DNA of 64,000 bases. Source: Marinimicrobium koreense (GTDB lineage Bacteria; Pseudomonadota; Gammaproteobacteria; Pseudomonadales; Cellvibrionaceae). Shown here piece after piece: positions 26,590 through 35,040 of this stretch. Location of the stretch: the NCBI RefSeq assembly GCF_003762925.1, contig NZ_RJUK01000001.1, positions 2,480,001 to 2,544,000 of the forward strand. Reading direction: 5' to 3'. The notes below the pieces were generated by a model, which worked only from the letters and a program-made list of their open reading frames with translations, made no database searches and was not told the DNA's origin. Each line of letters begins with the position of its first letter. Within the stretch, counting starts at the first letter, position 1. The position numbers and the translations under genes are program-made.

Positions 26590-26626
26590 GTAGGTCGGAT
26601 TAGCCTCGCAGAGGCGTAATCCGACA
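26590..26626. repeat. Palindromic intergenic repeat (GTAGGTCGGATTA...TAATCCGACA)
   Basis: TCGGATTAGCCTC pairs with GAGGCGTAATCCGA around GCA, with GTAGG at the left edge. It lies between the convergent ends of the LacI-type gene and the amylase and may also serve as a transcription end. It is one of several similarly built palindromes in this window. Confidence 0.7.
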
Positions 26627-26643
26627 CTCCCCGCCCAGCTCAA

Positions 26644-28308
26644 CTAAAACGCCTGCAACTCCACCAGACGCTCAGCCAACTGGGCGTTATTCACCTCGCC
26701 ATCAAACAGCAACACCCGCACACCATTCCCTGGCACACCCAGGGTAAGCTGATCGCGGACGTCGAACCGCTCACCGGTATCCGCATCGCGCCACTCCCCC
26801 TCGTTCAACCAGCGATCGACACTGATGCTGGCGGCCTCGTCACCCTTGTTCAGAAGCACCAGCGCGGTCTGCGCCTGATGTTCATCCTGATACACACGCA
26901 GGAAGGAGGCAGTGTCACCGTCGAAATCCAGGTTGGCCTGCAGACCTTTCTGCAGCGCCACGGATTCCTGACGGATATGGGCGATGTGACTCAGATTCTC
27001 CGCAATCGGATGCTGCTTTGCCTGGTCGATTCCCGCTTCGCCAAAGTAGTTGCGGTTACCCTCATGCTCCTTGGTACCGGGCATAAAACCAATTTCCGAG
27101 CCGTAGTAAATGGAGGGAATACCGCGAGAGGTAAACAGCCAGTTATTGGCATTGATGTACGCCTTGGTGTCCCCGTCCATACGCCGGATATCGTGATTTT
27201 CGTAGAAAGAGACCAGCTCGTAGGGGTTGTGGTACGGGCTGTCTTCCAGATGCAGGTAGCTGAGAATGTCCGAGTAATCACTCTCGGGGTTTTCAAAGAC
27301 CTTGGTCAGGGTTTCCTGGGCCGGGAAGTCCAACAGGCTCAGGCCACCGTTCTCCGGCTGGGTGTGCTCGCCCAAAAACTCGGCGTCGAACACGAAGCTT
27401 TCGCCAAACATGAAAAAGTCCGGGTGTTCCTCGCGAATCCGGTCGGCAAACTCCTTCCAGAATTCATGGGGTTTGTGCCGCAGTGTATCGATACGGAAGG
27501 CCGCCGCGCCCTGGTCAATCCATTGCAGGTAGGCTCCGACCACATACTCCATGACCGCCGGGTTGTCCGCATCGAACTTACCCAACTGTGCCAGATCTTT
27601 TTCCCGCTCGTAAAACGCATGTAGCGGGTTGTTGGGATTGAGCTGTTCCGGCTCCAGGTTTTCGTGGTCGGCAATCAACTCACCATTGGGGCCGTAGACC
27701 TCGCCGAACATCGGCTGATCTTCTTCCATGGAATAAGCCGGCGAGCTGTGATTGGCCACAATATCGAGCACCACTTTCATGTCATGCTCTTCCCGCAGGC
27801 GACGGGTCAGGTCGGCAAAGCTCAGGCCTTCGGACTCCCAGTGCTCATCCACTTTGTAAAAGTTGGTGCCCCAGTAGCCGTGGAAACCGGTTTTCCCGCC
27901 GTCTCCCGGTTGGGCAAAGCCCACTGGATCACCGCCGTTAAAGGCCTGATTGGGGTTATCGACAATCGGGGAGATCCACAGCGCGGTGACACCCAGCGAC
28001 TTCAGGTACTCCGCGTTATCGAGGATGCCTTTGAAGTCCCCGCCCAGATAACCGACGTTGGCCTCTTTGCCATCGGGACCCGGCATGGGCACATCAAAGG
28101 TTGGAAACTCGCCACCCTGATCTTCGTGGTTGTTGGCCGGGTCGCCATCCACAAAGCGGTCGGTCAGCAGAAAATAGATGGCTTCCTCGGCAAAGGCTTC
28201 CTGCGTGCCGTAGTAATGCGGCCGCTCTTCGGTGGAGGTAGAGGCACAGGCGGCCAGTGCCACCGAGGTGGCGAGAATACTCAAACGGGTTGTCAGTGCG
28301 CGCGTCAT
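26644..28308 (-). CDS. GH13 alpha-amylase-type lipoprotein
   Basis: A 554-residue lipid-anchored alpha-glucan hydrolase. The signal ends in a lipobox (SVALAACASTST, mature Cys21). The GH13 barrel contains VVLDIVANHSS (region I), FRIDTLRHK with the nucleophile Asp, MFGESFVFD with the acid/base Glu, and FYENHDIRR with the third Asp. A C-terminal beta domain follows (TALVLLNKGDEAAS). It probably cuts maltodextrin or cyclodextrin at the cell surface or in the periplasm. Its start overlaps the stop of the transporter gene by 4 bp, so the two form an operon under the paired operator upstream. Confidence 0.92.
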   Translation of the reverse strand: MTRALTTRLSILATSVALAACASTSTEERPHYYGTQEAFAEEAIYFLLTDRFVDGDPANNHEDQGGEFPTFDVPMPGPDGKEANVGYLGGDFKGILDNAEYLKSLGVTALWISPIVDNPNQAFNGGDPVGFAQPGDGGKTGFHGYWGTNFYKVDEHWESEGLSFADLTRRLREEHDMKVVLDIVANHSSPAYSMEEDQPMFGEVYGPNGELIADHENLEPEQLNPNNPLHAFYEREKDLAQLGKFDADNPAVMEYVVGAYLQWIDQGAAAFRIDTLRHKPHEFWKEFADRIREEHPDFFMFGESFVFDAEFLGEHTQPENGGLSLLDFPAQETLTKVFENPESDYSDILSYLHLEDSPYHNPYELVSFYENHDIRRMDGDTKAYINANNWLFTSRGIPSIYYGSEIGFMPGTKEHEGNRNYFGEAGIDQAKQHPIAENLSHIAHIRQESVALQKGLQANLDFDGDTASFLRVYQDEHQAQTALVLLNKGDEAASISVDRWLNEGEWRDADTGERFDVRDQLTLGVPGNGVRVLLFDGEVNNAQLAERLVELQAF

Positions 28309-29813
28309 GCGTCGACTCCTTCATCATTCACAATCAGGGTAGCGGCGGCGGCCACCAGAAACGAAACGCCACCGGCCACGAGCACCCAGATGGCCTCGCC
28401 GCCGAACAGCTTGTTCAATATCAGCCCCAGCAGGCTGCCGGCAATGATCTGCGGGATGACAATAAAGAAATTGAAGATCCCCATATAGACGCCCATTTTA
28501 TGGGCCGGCAGTGAGCAGGAGAGAATCGCGTAGGGCATGGACAGGATGGACGCCCAAGCAAACCCGACCCCTATCATGGACACCAGCAGCCAGACCGGAT
28601 CGCGGATGATCACGAATGAAATCAGGCCCGCCGCGCCCAAGCACAGGTTCACGATATGCGCCCCCTTGCGACCCAACTTTCTCGCCAGCAGCGGAATAAC
28701 GATCGCCGCCAGTGCCGCAAAACCGTTATAGGCACCGAACAGAACTCCCACCCAGTCGGCGCCGTCGTTATACAGCTTGGAGGAGGTGTCGAGCGTCTCA
28801 TAGTGGTAGCTGGTCACCGCGCTGGTGGCGTAGATCCACATGGAAAACAGGGCAAACCAGGAAAAGAACTGAACCACCGCCAGCTGGGCCATGGTCCTGG
28901 GCATATGAAACAGGTCGTGCGCGACCTGATAGACACCATTCCCGGTTTTTCCCCGGGAGAGCATATAACCGGCTACCAGTTGCAGTATGCCAACGCCGCC
29001 CAGAAGCCCGGCCAGTACAATCACCTCTTTCTGTAAACCGAAAGCGTACACCGCAATGGCCACCACAGTGCCAGCCACCACAAAAGCCACCCCCCAGGCG
29101 CCGTAGGAGACGGCAGAGCGGGTTTCAACCTCTACCGGTGCGGCCTGCTTTTGCTGCGCTTTGAATTCCTCAAACGCCGCCAGCTCTTCCGGGCTGTATT
29201 CACGGGTTTTGAACACGGTCCAGAGCACCGCCAGCAACAGGATGGCACCACCGATCCAGAACGAATAGATGACCGAATCCGGAATGATGCCGGGCTCGGC
29301 AGTATTGCTGATGCCTAACCAGTTGGTCATGATCCAGGGCAGAAAGGAAGCCACCACAGCGCCGATACCAATAAAAAAGCTCTGCATGGCAAAGCCTTTG
29401 GTGCGCTGCTTGTCCGGCAACATATCACCGACAAAGGCCCGGAAGGGTTCCATGGAAATATTGATGGAGGCATCGAGGATCCAGAGCATACCGGCGGCGA
29501 CCCACAACGTTGGGGAATGCGGCATGTACAGCAGAGCGAGACTCGCGAAAATGGCACCGAACAGAAAATAGGGACGGCGGCGGCCCAACCGGTTCCAGGT
29601 TTTATCACTCATGTACCCGATGATTGGCTGCACCAGCAGGCCGGTTACCGGCGCCGCCAGCCAAAGAAAGGCCAGATCGTCGATGGGGGCACCGAGAGTC
29701 TGAAAAATACGGCTGACATTGGCATTCTGCAGGGCGAAACCAAACTGAATGCCCAAAAATCCGAAACTCATGTTCCAGATCTGCCAAAAGGTAAGTTGCG
29801 GTTTTTGATTCAT
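28305..29813 (-). CDS. MFS sugar transporter (maltose/maltodextrin type)
   Basis: A 502-residue inner-membrane carrier with about 12 transmembrane segments, of the SLC45/GPH-like MFS branch that accompanies maltose loci in marine gammaproteobacteria and xanthomonads. It begins [20 protein letters not shown] (start 29813, not the upstream frame) and carries the [20 protein letters not shown] loop between helices 2 and 3. A long cytoplasmic loop near residue 220 ([20 protein letters not shown]) splits the two halves. It presumably imports maltose or short maltodextrin into the cytoplasm for the alpha-glucosidase. It is first in its operon. Confidence 0.9.
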   Translation of the reverse strand: MNQKPQLTFWQIWNMSFGFLGIQFGFALQNANVSRIFQTLGAPIDDLAFLWLAAPVTGLLVQPIIGYMSDKTWNRLGRRRPYFLFGAIFASLALLYMPHSPTLWVAAGMLWILDASINISMEPFRAFVGDMLPDKQRTKGFAMQSFFIGIGAVVASFLPWIMTNWLGISNTAEPGIIPDSVIYSFWIGGAILLLAVLWTVFKTREYSPEELAAFEEFKAQQKQAAPVEVETRSAVSYGAWGVAFVVAGTVVAIAVYAFGLQKEVIVLAGLLGGVGILQLVAGYMLSRGKTGNGVYQVAHDLFHMPRTMAQLAVVQFFSWFALFSMWIYATSAVTSYHYETLDTSSKLYNDGADWVGVLFGAYNGFAALAAIVIPLLARKLGRKGAHIVNLCLGAAGLISFVIIRDPVWLLVSMIGVGFAWASILSMPYAILSCSLPAHKMGVYMGIFNFFIVIPQIIAGSLLGLILNKLFGGEAIWVLVAGGVSFLVAAAATLIVNDEGVDA

Positions 29814-29920
29814 GTCAATCACTTGTTATCTGTTATCGGGTGCCTTTTAGCTTAGCATGTTCACACCCATGGAAAGCCAGCCGTTCAAATTAAGGAAGCA
29901 GACCCGACGCGGCAATAGGC

Positions 29921-29934
29921 TGCATACGTATTCA
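29921..29934. promoter_or_regulatory. LacI-type operator 1a (TGCATACGTATTCA)
   Basis: A 14-bp near-palindrome with core CATACGTAT, about 110 bp upstream of the MFS-amylase operon on the minus strand and paired with the site at 29981. The same sequence recurs at 31942 and 41294. It is the expected binding site of the LacI-type regulator at 25.5 kb. A minus-strand promoter (TTGCCG, 16-bp spacer, TTAATT) can be drawn just downstream of it. Confidence 0.75.
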
Positions 29935-29980
29935 TCCCAATTTGCCGATTTTTTGAGCGCTTTTTCGGCCACCCACACAA

Positions 29981-29994
29981 TGCATACGTATGTA
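29981..29994. promoter_or_regulatory. LacI-type operator 1b (TGCATACGTATGTA)
   Basis: The second site of the pair, 60 bp from 1a centre to centre. It lies just upstream of the -35 of the alpha-glucosidase promoter, so its centre is near -48 relative to the likely start of transcription. That placement fits either activation or repression by looping with 1a. Confidence 0.75.
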
Positions 29995-29999
29995 GCGTA

Positions 30000-30029
30000 T
30001 TGCTGACGATTCCAGCGCTAACGTATATT
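30000..30029 (+). promoter_or_regulatory. Candidate alpha-glucosidase promoter
   Basis: TTGCTG at 30000-30005 and TATATT at 30024-30029, separated by 18 bp, lie directly downstream of operator 1b and about 150 bp before the ATG. This gap (29814-30181) holds no other gene. Confidence 0.5.
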
Positions 30030-30181
30030 GACTCAACACTGAAAAAGGCCGGGCATTCGACGATCCCGCCCACATAACGAACACAATAATGTGTCAGGGC
30101 TTCTCGCTATGAACTTTTTACTGACTTTTGCAAACGGCTCCTACCGACCGGGCCGGCGTGAACTTTCCGCGGAGGTAACCC

Positions 30182-31810
30182 ATGCAAACTAACCCATGGT
30201 GGCGTGGTGCCGTCATTTACCAGGTGTACCCCCGCAGCCTGATGGACAGCAATGCCGACGGCATTGGTGACATTCCGGGCATCATCGAAAAGCTGGATTA
30301 CATTGCCAGCCTCGGGGTGGACGCCATCTGGGTATCCCCTTTCTTCAAGTCGCCCATGAAAGATTTTGGCTACGATATCAGCGACTACCGGGACATCGAT
30401 CCTATATTCGGCAATCTGGATGATTTTGATCGGCTGATTGAGCAGGCCCACGCCAAAGGCATCAAGATCATCATCGATCAAGTGTTAAGCCATACCTCAG
30501 ACCAGCACGCCTGGTTTGAAGAGAGCCGCCAATGCCGGAACAACCCGAAAGCCGACTGGTATGTCTGGGCCGACCCACGCGAAGATGGCACGCCGCCGAA
30601 TAACTGGCTGTCCATCTTTGGCGGCTGCGCCTGGGAGTGGGAGCCGCGCCGCGAGCAGTACTATCTGCACAACTTCCTGAAAAGTCAGCCCGACCTGAAC
30701 TTCCACAACCCGGAAGTGCAGGCGGAGATTCTCGATGAGATCGAGTTCTGGCTGAAAAAGGGCGTTGACGGGCTGCGCCTGGATGCGATCACTTTCTGCT
30801 TCCACGATCAGCAGCTGCGTGACAACCCGGCCAAGCCCAAAGAGGAGCGCAAAGGCCGCGGCTTTTCCGAGGACAACCCCTACGCCTTTCAGTATCACTG
30901 GTACAACAACGATCGTCCGGAAAACCTGCAGTTTCTGGAGTCAGTGCGCTCCCTTATGGACCGCTACCCGGGTTCGGTCACCCTGGGGGAGATTTCCTCC
31001 GAAGACTCTCTCGCCACCATGGCCGAATATACCAAGGGCGACAAACGACTGCACACCACCTACAGCTTTGAGCTGCTGGTGGAGAAATTCAGCACTCAGT
31101 ACATCCGGGAAACCGTGGAAACCCTGGAATCTCGACTGGGTGGAGGTTGGCCGTGCTGGTCCATTGGTAACCACGACGTGCGCCGAGTAATGACTCGTTG
31201 GGGTGGCACCGAGAAGCCCGATGCGCTGGCCAAACTGTTCAACGCCATGATGCTCTCCCTGCGCGGCAGCGCCTGCAGCTATCAGGGCGAGGAACTCGGC
31301 CTGACCGAAGCCGATATTCAGCAGCACGAACTGCAGGACCCTTACGGCATCACTTTCTGGCCACGCTTCAAAGGGCGCGATGGTTGCCGCACTCCCATGC
31401 CCTGGAGGCACGACCAACACCAGGCCGGTTTTTCCGCCGCTGAGACAACCTGGCTCCCCATCCCGGATGAACATAAAGCCCGGGCGGTGGACGTGCAGGA
31501 CGATGTCCCGGAATCGGTGCTCAACGCCTACCGCACCTTTATTCAGTGGCGCAAGGACCAGCCAGCGCTGCGCTTGGGCGACATTGCATTTCTGGACGCG
31601 CCGGAAGGCCAGATGCTGTTTACCCGTTACCATGATGATCAATCGCTTCTGGTAGCGATGAACTTTACTGATCGGGAGACCACTCTGGACTTGGGCGATT
31701 TATCTGTCGGCGCGGAACTTGAGGGGCATGGCTTCAGTGGAGCGCGGATTGAGGGCCAAAAGGTCATTTTACCGGCCTATGGCGCGGGGTTCTTCCAACG
31801 GAATAGCTAG
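30182..31810 (+). CDS. GH13 alpha-glucosidase (cytoplasmic type)
   Basis: A 542-residue alpha-glucosidase with no signal peptide, similar in plan to subfamily 23 enzymes such as Halomonas alpha-glucosidase. It begins WWRGAVIYQVYPRSLMDSN. The catalytic residues are visible in GLRLDAITF (nucleophile Asp), VTLGEISSED (acid/base Glu) and IGNHDVRR (third Asp). It would release glucose from maltose and short maltodextrins after import by the MFS carrier. A GGAGG site precedes the ATG. It stands as a single-gene unit, with operators and a promoter upstream and a terminator downstream. Confidence 0.93.
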   Translation: MQTNPWWRGAVIYQVYPRSLMDSNADGIGDIPGIIEKLDYIASLGVDAIWVSPFFKSPMKDFGYDISDYRDIDPIFGNLDDFDRLIEQAHAKGIKIIIDQVLSHTSDQHAWFEESRQCRNNPKADWYVWADPREDGTPPNNWLSIFGGCAWEWEPRREQYYLHNFLKSQPDLNFHNPEVQAEILDEIEFWLKKGVDGLRLDAITFCFHDQQLRDNPAKPKEERKGRGFSEDNPYAFQYHWYNNDRPENLQFLESVRSLMDRYPGSVTLGEISSEDSLATMAEYTKGDKRLHTTYSFELLVEKFSTQYIRETVETLESRLGGGWPCWSIGNHDVRRVMTRWGGTEKPDALAKLFNAMMLSLRGSACSYQGEELGLTEADIQQHELQDPYGITFWPRFKGRDGCRTPMPWRHDQHQAGFSAAETTWLPIPDEHKARAVDVQDDVPESVLNAYRTFIQWRKDQPALRLGDIAFLDAPEGQMLFTRYHDDQSLLVAMNFTDRETTLDLGDLSVGAELEGHGFSGARIEGQKVILPAYGAGFFQRNS

Positions 31811-31856
31811 CCTGTCAGGCGGAAAACTCGATTAACGGTTTTACAGTGCACCCAGC

Positions 31857-31887
31857 GCCGGCTATTTCTGGATAGTCGGCGTTTTTT
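31857..31887 (+). terminator. Intrinsic terminator after the alpha-glucosidase gene
   Basis: The stem GCCGGCTAT/ATAGTCGGC around TTCTGG is followed by GTTTTTT, 47 bases after the stop codon. It separates this gene from the receptor operon. Confidence 0.8.
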
Positions 31888-31941
31888 ATGGACCGGACCA
31901 CAGCCCCCATGCCAACACTTCTTCCCGAAATGGATTCACTC

Positions 31942-31955
31942 TGCATACGTATTCA
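31942..31955. promoter_or_regulatory. LacI-type operator 2a (TGCATACGTATTCA)
   Basis: Identical to operators 1a and 3a. It lies about 210 bp upstream of the TonB-dependent receptor gene and is paired with 2b. Confidence 0.78.
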
Positions 31956-31981
31956 ATTGGCTAGTGGCCAAATTCCGGGTT

Positions 31982-31995
31982 TGAATACGTATGCA
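31982..31995. promoter_or_regulatory. LacI-type operator 2b (TGAATACGTATGCA)
   Basis: The reverse complement of the 2a sequence, 40 bp away centre to centre. A candidate -10 (CTATACC) lies about 15 bp downstream, so this site may overlap the -35 region of the receptor promoter. The remaining leader to 32155 holds no gene and ends with an AAAGGGG ribosome-binding site. Confidence 0.78.
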
Positions 31996-32155
31996 ATGAA
32001 TTGCCCGCCTATACCCGATGGGATAGCCTGAGTTTCAGCAGGAAATTAGCGGAACATCGCTGGAACTGGAAACGCCCAAGCTGACAATGATCAGCGACCG
32101 GCACCAACGTTTTATCACTGCTCAACCATAATAACCTATGAAAGGGGATTGTTAG

Positions 32156-34966
32156 ATGATGAACACCAAGAAGCTCATTCTGCCTTCCGTGATTGGCTGC
32201 CTCGCCGCAGGAATGACCGTTGCTCCCGCCTATGCCCAAGATCAAGAAGCCGGCATGCTCGAGGAAGTGGTGGTAACCGGTATTCGCCGCAGCCTCATGA
32301 ACGCCATCGCCATCAAAGAGAACTCCTCTTCCATCGTGGAAGTGGTCTCCGCCGAAGATATCGGTAAGCTACCCGATACCAGTATCGCCGAGTCACTGGC
32401 ACGTCTGCCCGGCCTGGCCGGTGAGCGGGTCAACGGCCGCACCAGCGGTATCTCCGTTCGCGGTTTCAACGAAGACTACGTCGCGACCACCATGAATGGT
32501 CGTGAGCTACTCGGCATCGGTGACAACCGTGGCGTTGAGTACGATCTGTACCCTTCCGAAATCATTTCCGACGCCGTTGTCTACAAAACCATGCAGGCTG
32601 ATCTGGTAAACCAGGGCCTGGGTGGCGTGGTCGATCTGCGCACTCTGCGCCCGCTGGAAAACGATCGCATCATCAGCTTTAACGGCAACTACGAAGTCAA
32701 CGGCATGGAATCCGCCAACCCGGACTACGATGACACCGGTCATCGCCTGGCCTTCACCTACTCGGACACCTTTGCTGACGACACCATGGGCTTTGCAGTA
32801 ACCCTGGCCTCCATGGAATCACCCAGCCAGGAAGAGAACGTTCGCATCTGGGGTTACCCCGAAATCGATCAGGGCTTCATCTTCGGCGGTCACGACTCCT
32901 ACGTTCGCTCTGCCACCATGGAGCGCGACACCGTTTCCAGCGTCTTCCAGTGGGAACCCAACGAAGATCTGAGCGTTACTGTTGATGCGCTGTTCATCGA
33001 CTTCCTGGAATCCAAAGTCTTCCGTGGCTTTGAAGAGGGTGGCCCGGTATGGGGTGGCGCGAACTACACCGCCGGTGACGTTGAAGACGGCCTGGTCATG
33101 AACGGTCAGTTCGACGGTTTCCACAGCGTGATCCGCAACGACGGTGAAGACAAAGAAGGCGAGCTTTACACCTTCGGCTTCAATGCTGAATACCAGATTA
33201 ACGACACCTGGTCTGCCGAACTGGACTTCGCCACCAGCGAATCCACCAAAGACCTGATCAACATCGAAAGCTACTCCGGCACCGGTCGCGCCGGCACCAC
33301 CCAGCAGGGTGATCCGGCGGCTCGCGCCTGGCAGCAGGTCTCTCCCGAAGGTGTCATGTTCAGTGAGCACCCCACCATCGACATGCCTGACTACACCGAT
33401 CCGGCTGCGATCCGTCTCGCTGGTCCGCAGCCTTGGGGCGGCGCCATTGCCCAGCGCATGGGAGGCAAAGACAATGCTCAGGACGGCTTCGTCAACTATC
33501 CGAAGTTTGAAGAAGAGCTGGACACTCTGCGCCTGTCCACCACGGCAGCAATCAACGGTGACTTCTTCCAGAGCGTTGAGCTGGGCCTGAACTACTCCGA
33601 CCGTACCAAGAGCAAGGTCAACTACGGTGCCTTCCTGGTTGCTCCGGGCTTTGACGCCGATGAAGCGCGTGAAGATCAGACCGCTCTGTCATTCACCGAC
33701 GCAGCACTAGAGCCTTACTATGTCGGCACGACCAACCTGAGTTTCCTGGGCCTGGGCGGCATGGTGGCCTACGACGGCGTGGGCATGTACCGCGACGGTG
33801 TGTACACCGAGATCGACGCGACTGAATTTGAAACCGCTCGTCTGGGCGATACCTACTCGGTCACTGAAGAAGTGCTTACCGCTTACGCCAAGACCGACTT
33901 CGAAACCGGCATTCTCTCCGGTAACTTCGGCGTTCAGATCATCGACACCGACCAGAGCTCCAATGGTTTCGCCAGTGTCGCTCGTGAAGACGACGACACC
34001 GGTCTGGTCAGCGTAGTCGCCACCCCGGTCAGCGGCGGTGATGACTACCTGAAGATTCTCCCGAGTCTGAACATGAACTTCCAGATGACGGACAACCAGA
34101 TCGTTCGCTTTGCGACTGCCAAGACCCTGTCGCGGGCCCGTATGGACGACATGCGCGCAAACAACACCATCAACTTCAGCTTTGATAACGGCCGTCGCGA
34201 AAGCGCCGATCCCGAATTCAGCGCCTGGAGTGGCTCCGGTGGTAACCCGAACCTGCGTCCGCTCGAAGCGGTTCAGACTGACCTGTCCTATGAGTACTAC
34301 TTCACCAACGACGGTTATGTCGCGGCTTCCTGGTTCTACAAGGATCTGCTCAACTGGCACATCAGCCAGGACGTGATCACCGACTTCGAGCCCTACTTCA
34401 TCGAAGGCTATCACGATGCGGGTGTGGACAACTTCCAGTCTTTCCAGGGTCCGACCACTTCTATCGCCGAACTGGGTAAAGGCAAGGTGGAAGGTATCGA
34501 GTTGCATGGCAGCTTGCCGTTCTACACCTTCAGCGAAACGCTGGACGGCTTCGGCCTCATTGCCGCCGCGACCTTCCTCGACGGCTCCATCGAGTATGAC
34601 GGTGAGCAGCAGGAAATTCCCGGTCTGTCCGAGGAGTCCTATCAGCTGACCGTTTACTACGAGAAGAACGGCTTCGAGTTCCGCGTCAGTGGTCGCAAGC
34701 GTGACGAGTTCCTGACCGAAACCCGCGGTCTCAGCCTGGCGCTGACTCCGACCACGGACCAGGGCTCCGAGCTGTGGGACGCGCAGATCGGTTATGACTT
34801 CGGTGCCGGTGGTTTCGACTCACTCGACGGCCTAAGCGTCACCCTGCAAGCGCAGAACCTGACAGACGAAGAAACCGTAGCGGCGGCAGACGAGGATCCG
34901 CGCCGGATCACGTCTTACCAGACCTTCGGTGCTAACTACCTGCTCGGTGTGAACTACCAGTTCTAA
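32156..34966 (+). CDS. TonB-dependent receptor for maltodextrin-type glycans
   Basis: A 936-residue outer-membrane receptor powered by TonB. A signal peptide (cut after AYA, about residue 27) and a TonB-box region MLEEVVVTGIRRSLMNAI precede the plug domain (IAESLARLPGLAGERVNG, then GISVRGFNEDYVATTMNG). A long 22-strand barrel ends in the aromatic LGVNYQF, typical of outer-membrane proteins. The clade is the oligosaccharide type found beside GH13 genes and tryptophan-halogenase homologues in Caulobacter and Xanthomonas maltose loci. It would import maltodextrin across the outer membrane. It heads a four-gene unit with the halogenase-like gene and two GH13 genes. Confidence 0.92.
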   Translation: MMNTKKLILPSVIGCLAAGMTVAPAYAQDQEAGMLEEVVVTGIRRSLMNAIAIKENSSSIVEVVSAEDIGKLPDTSIAESLARLPGLAGERVNGRTSGISVRGFNEDYVATTMNGRELLGIGDNRGVEYDLYPSEIISDAVVYKTMQADLVNQGLGGVVDLRTLRPLENDRIISFNGNYEVNGMESANPDYDDTGHRLAFTYSDTFADDTMGFAVTLASMESPSQEENVRIWGYPEIDQGFIFGGHDSYVRSATMERDTVSSVFQWEPNEDLSVTVDALFIDFLESKVFRGFEEGGPVWGGANYTAGDVEDGLVMNGQFDGFHSVIRNDGEDKEGELYTFGFNAEYQINDTWSAELDFATSESTKDLINIESYSGTGRAGTTQQGDPAARAWQQVSPEGVMFSEHPTIDMPDYTDPAAIRLAGPQPWGGAIAQRMGGKDNAQDGFVNYPKFEEELDTLRLSTTAAINGDFFQSVELGLNYSDRTKSKVNYGAFLVAPGFDADEAREDQTALSFTDAALEPYYVGTTNLSFLGLGGMVAYDGVGMYRDGVYTEIDATEFETARLGDTYSVTEEVLTAYAKTDFETGILSGNFGVQIIDTDQSSNGFASVAREDDDTGLVSVVATPVSGGDDYLKILPSLNMNFQMTDNQIVRFATAKTLSRARMDDMRANNTINFSFDNGRRESADPEFSAWSGSGGNPNLRPLEAVQTDLSYEYYFTNDGYVAASWFYKDLLNWHISQDVITDFEPYFIEGYHDAGVDNFQSFQGPTTSIAELGKGKVEGIELHGSLPFYTFSETLDGFGLIAAATFLDGSIEYDGEQQEIPGLSEESYQLTVYYEKNGFEFRVSGRKRDEFLTETRGLSLALTPTTDQGSELWDAQIGYDFGAGGFDSLDGLSVTLQAQNLTDEETVAAADEDPRRITSYQTFGANYLLGVNYQF

Positions 34967-34982
34967 TCAGGGCATGAAGGAG

Positions 34983-35024
34983 AGCCCCTGCTATAGTGAA
35001 GAGCTGTAGCAGGGGCTTTTTTTT
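34983..35024 (+). terminator. Strong intrinsic terminator between receptor and halogenase-like gene
   Basis: The stem AGCCCCTGCTA/TAGCAGGGGCT is followed by eight T. It lies only 16 bp before the halogenase-like start, so read-through would set lower expression of the downstream genes relative to the receptor. Confidence 0.9.
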
Positions 35025-35040
35025 GGCTGGAGATAAAGAC

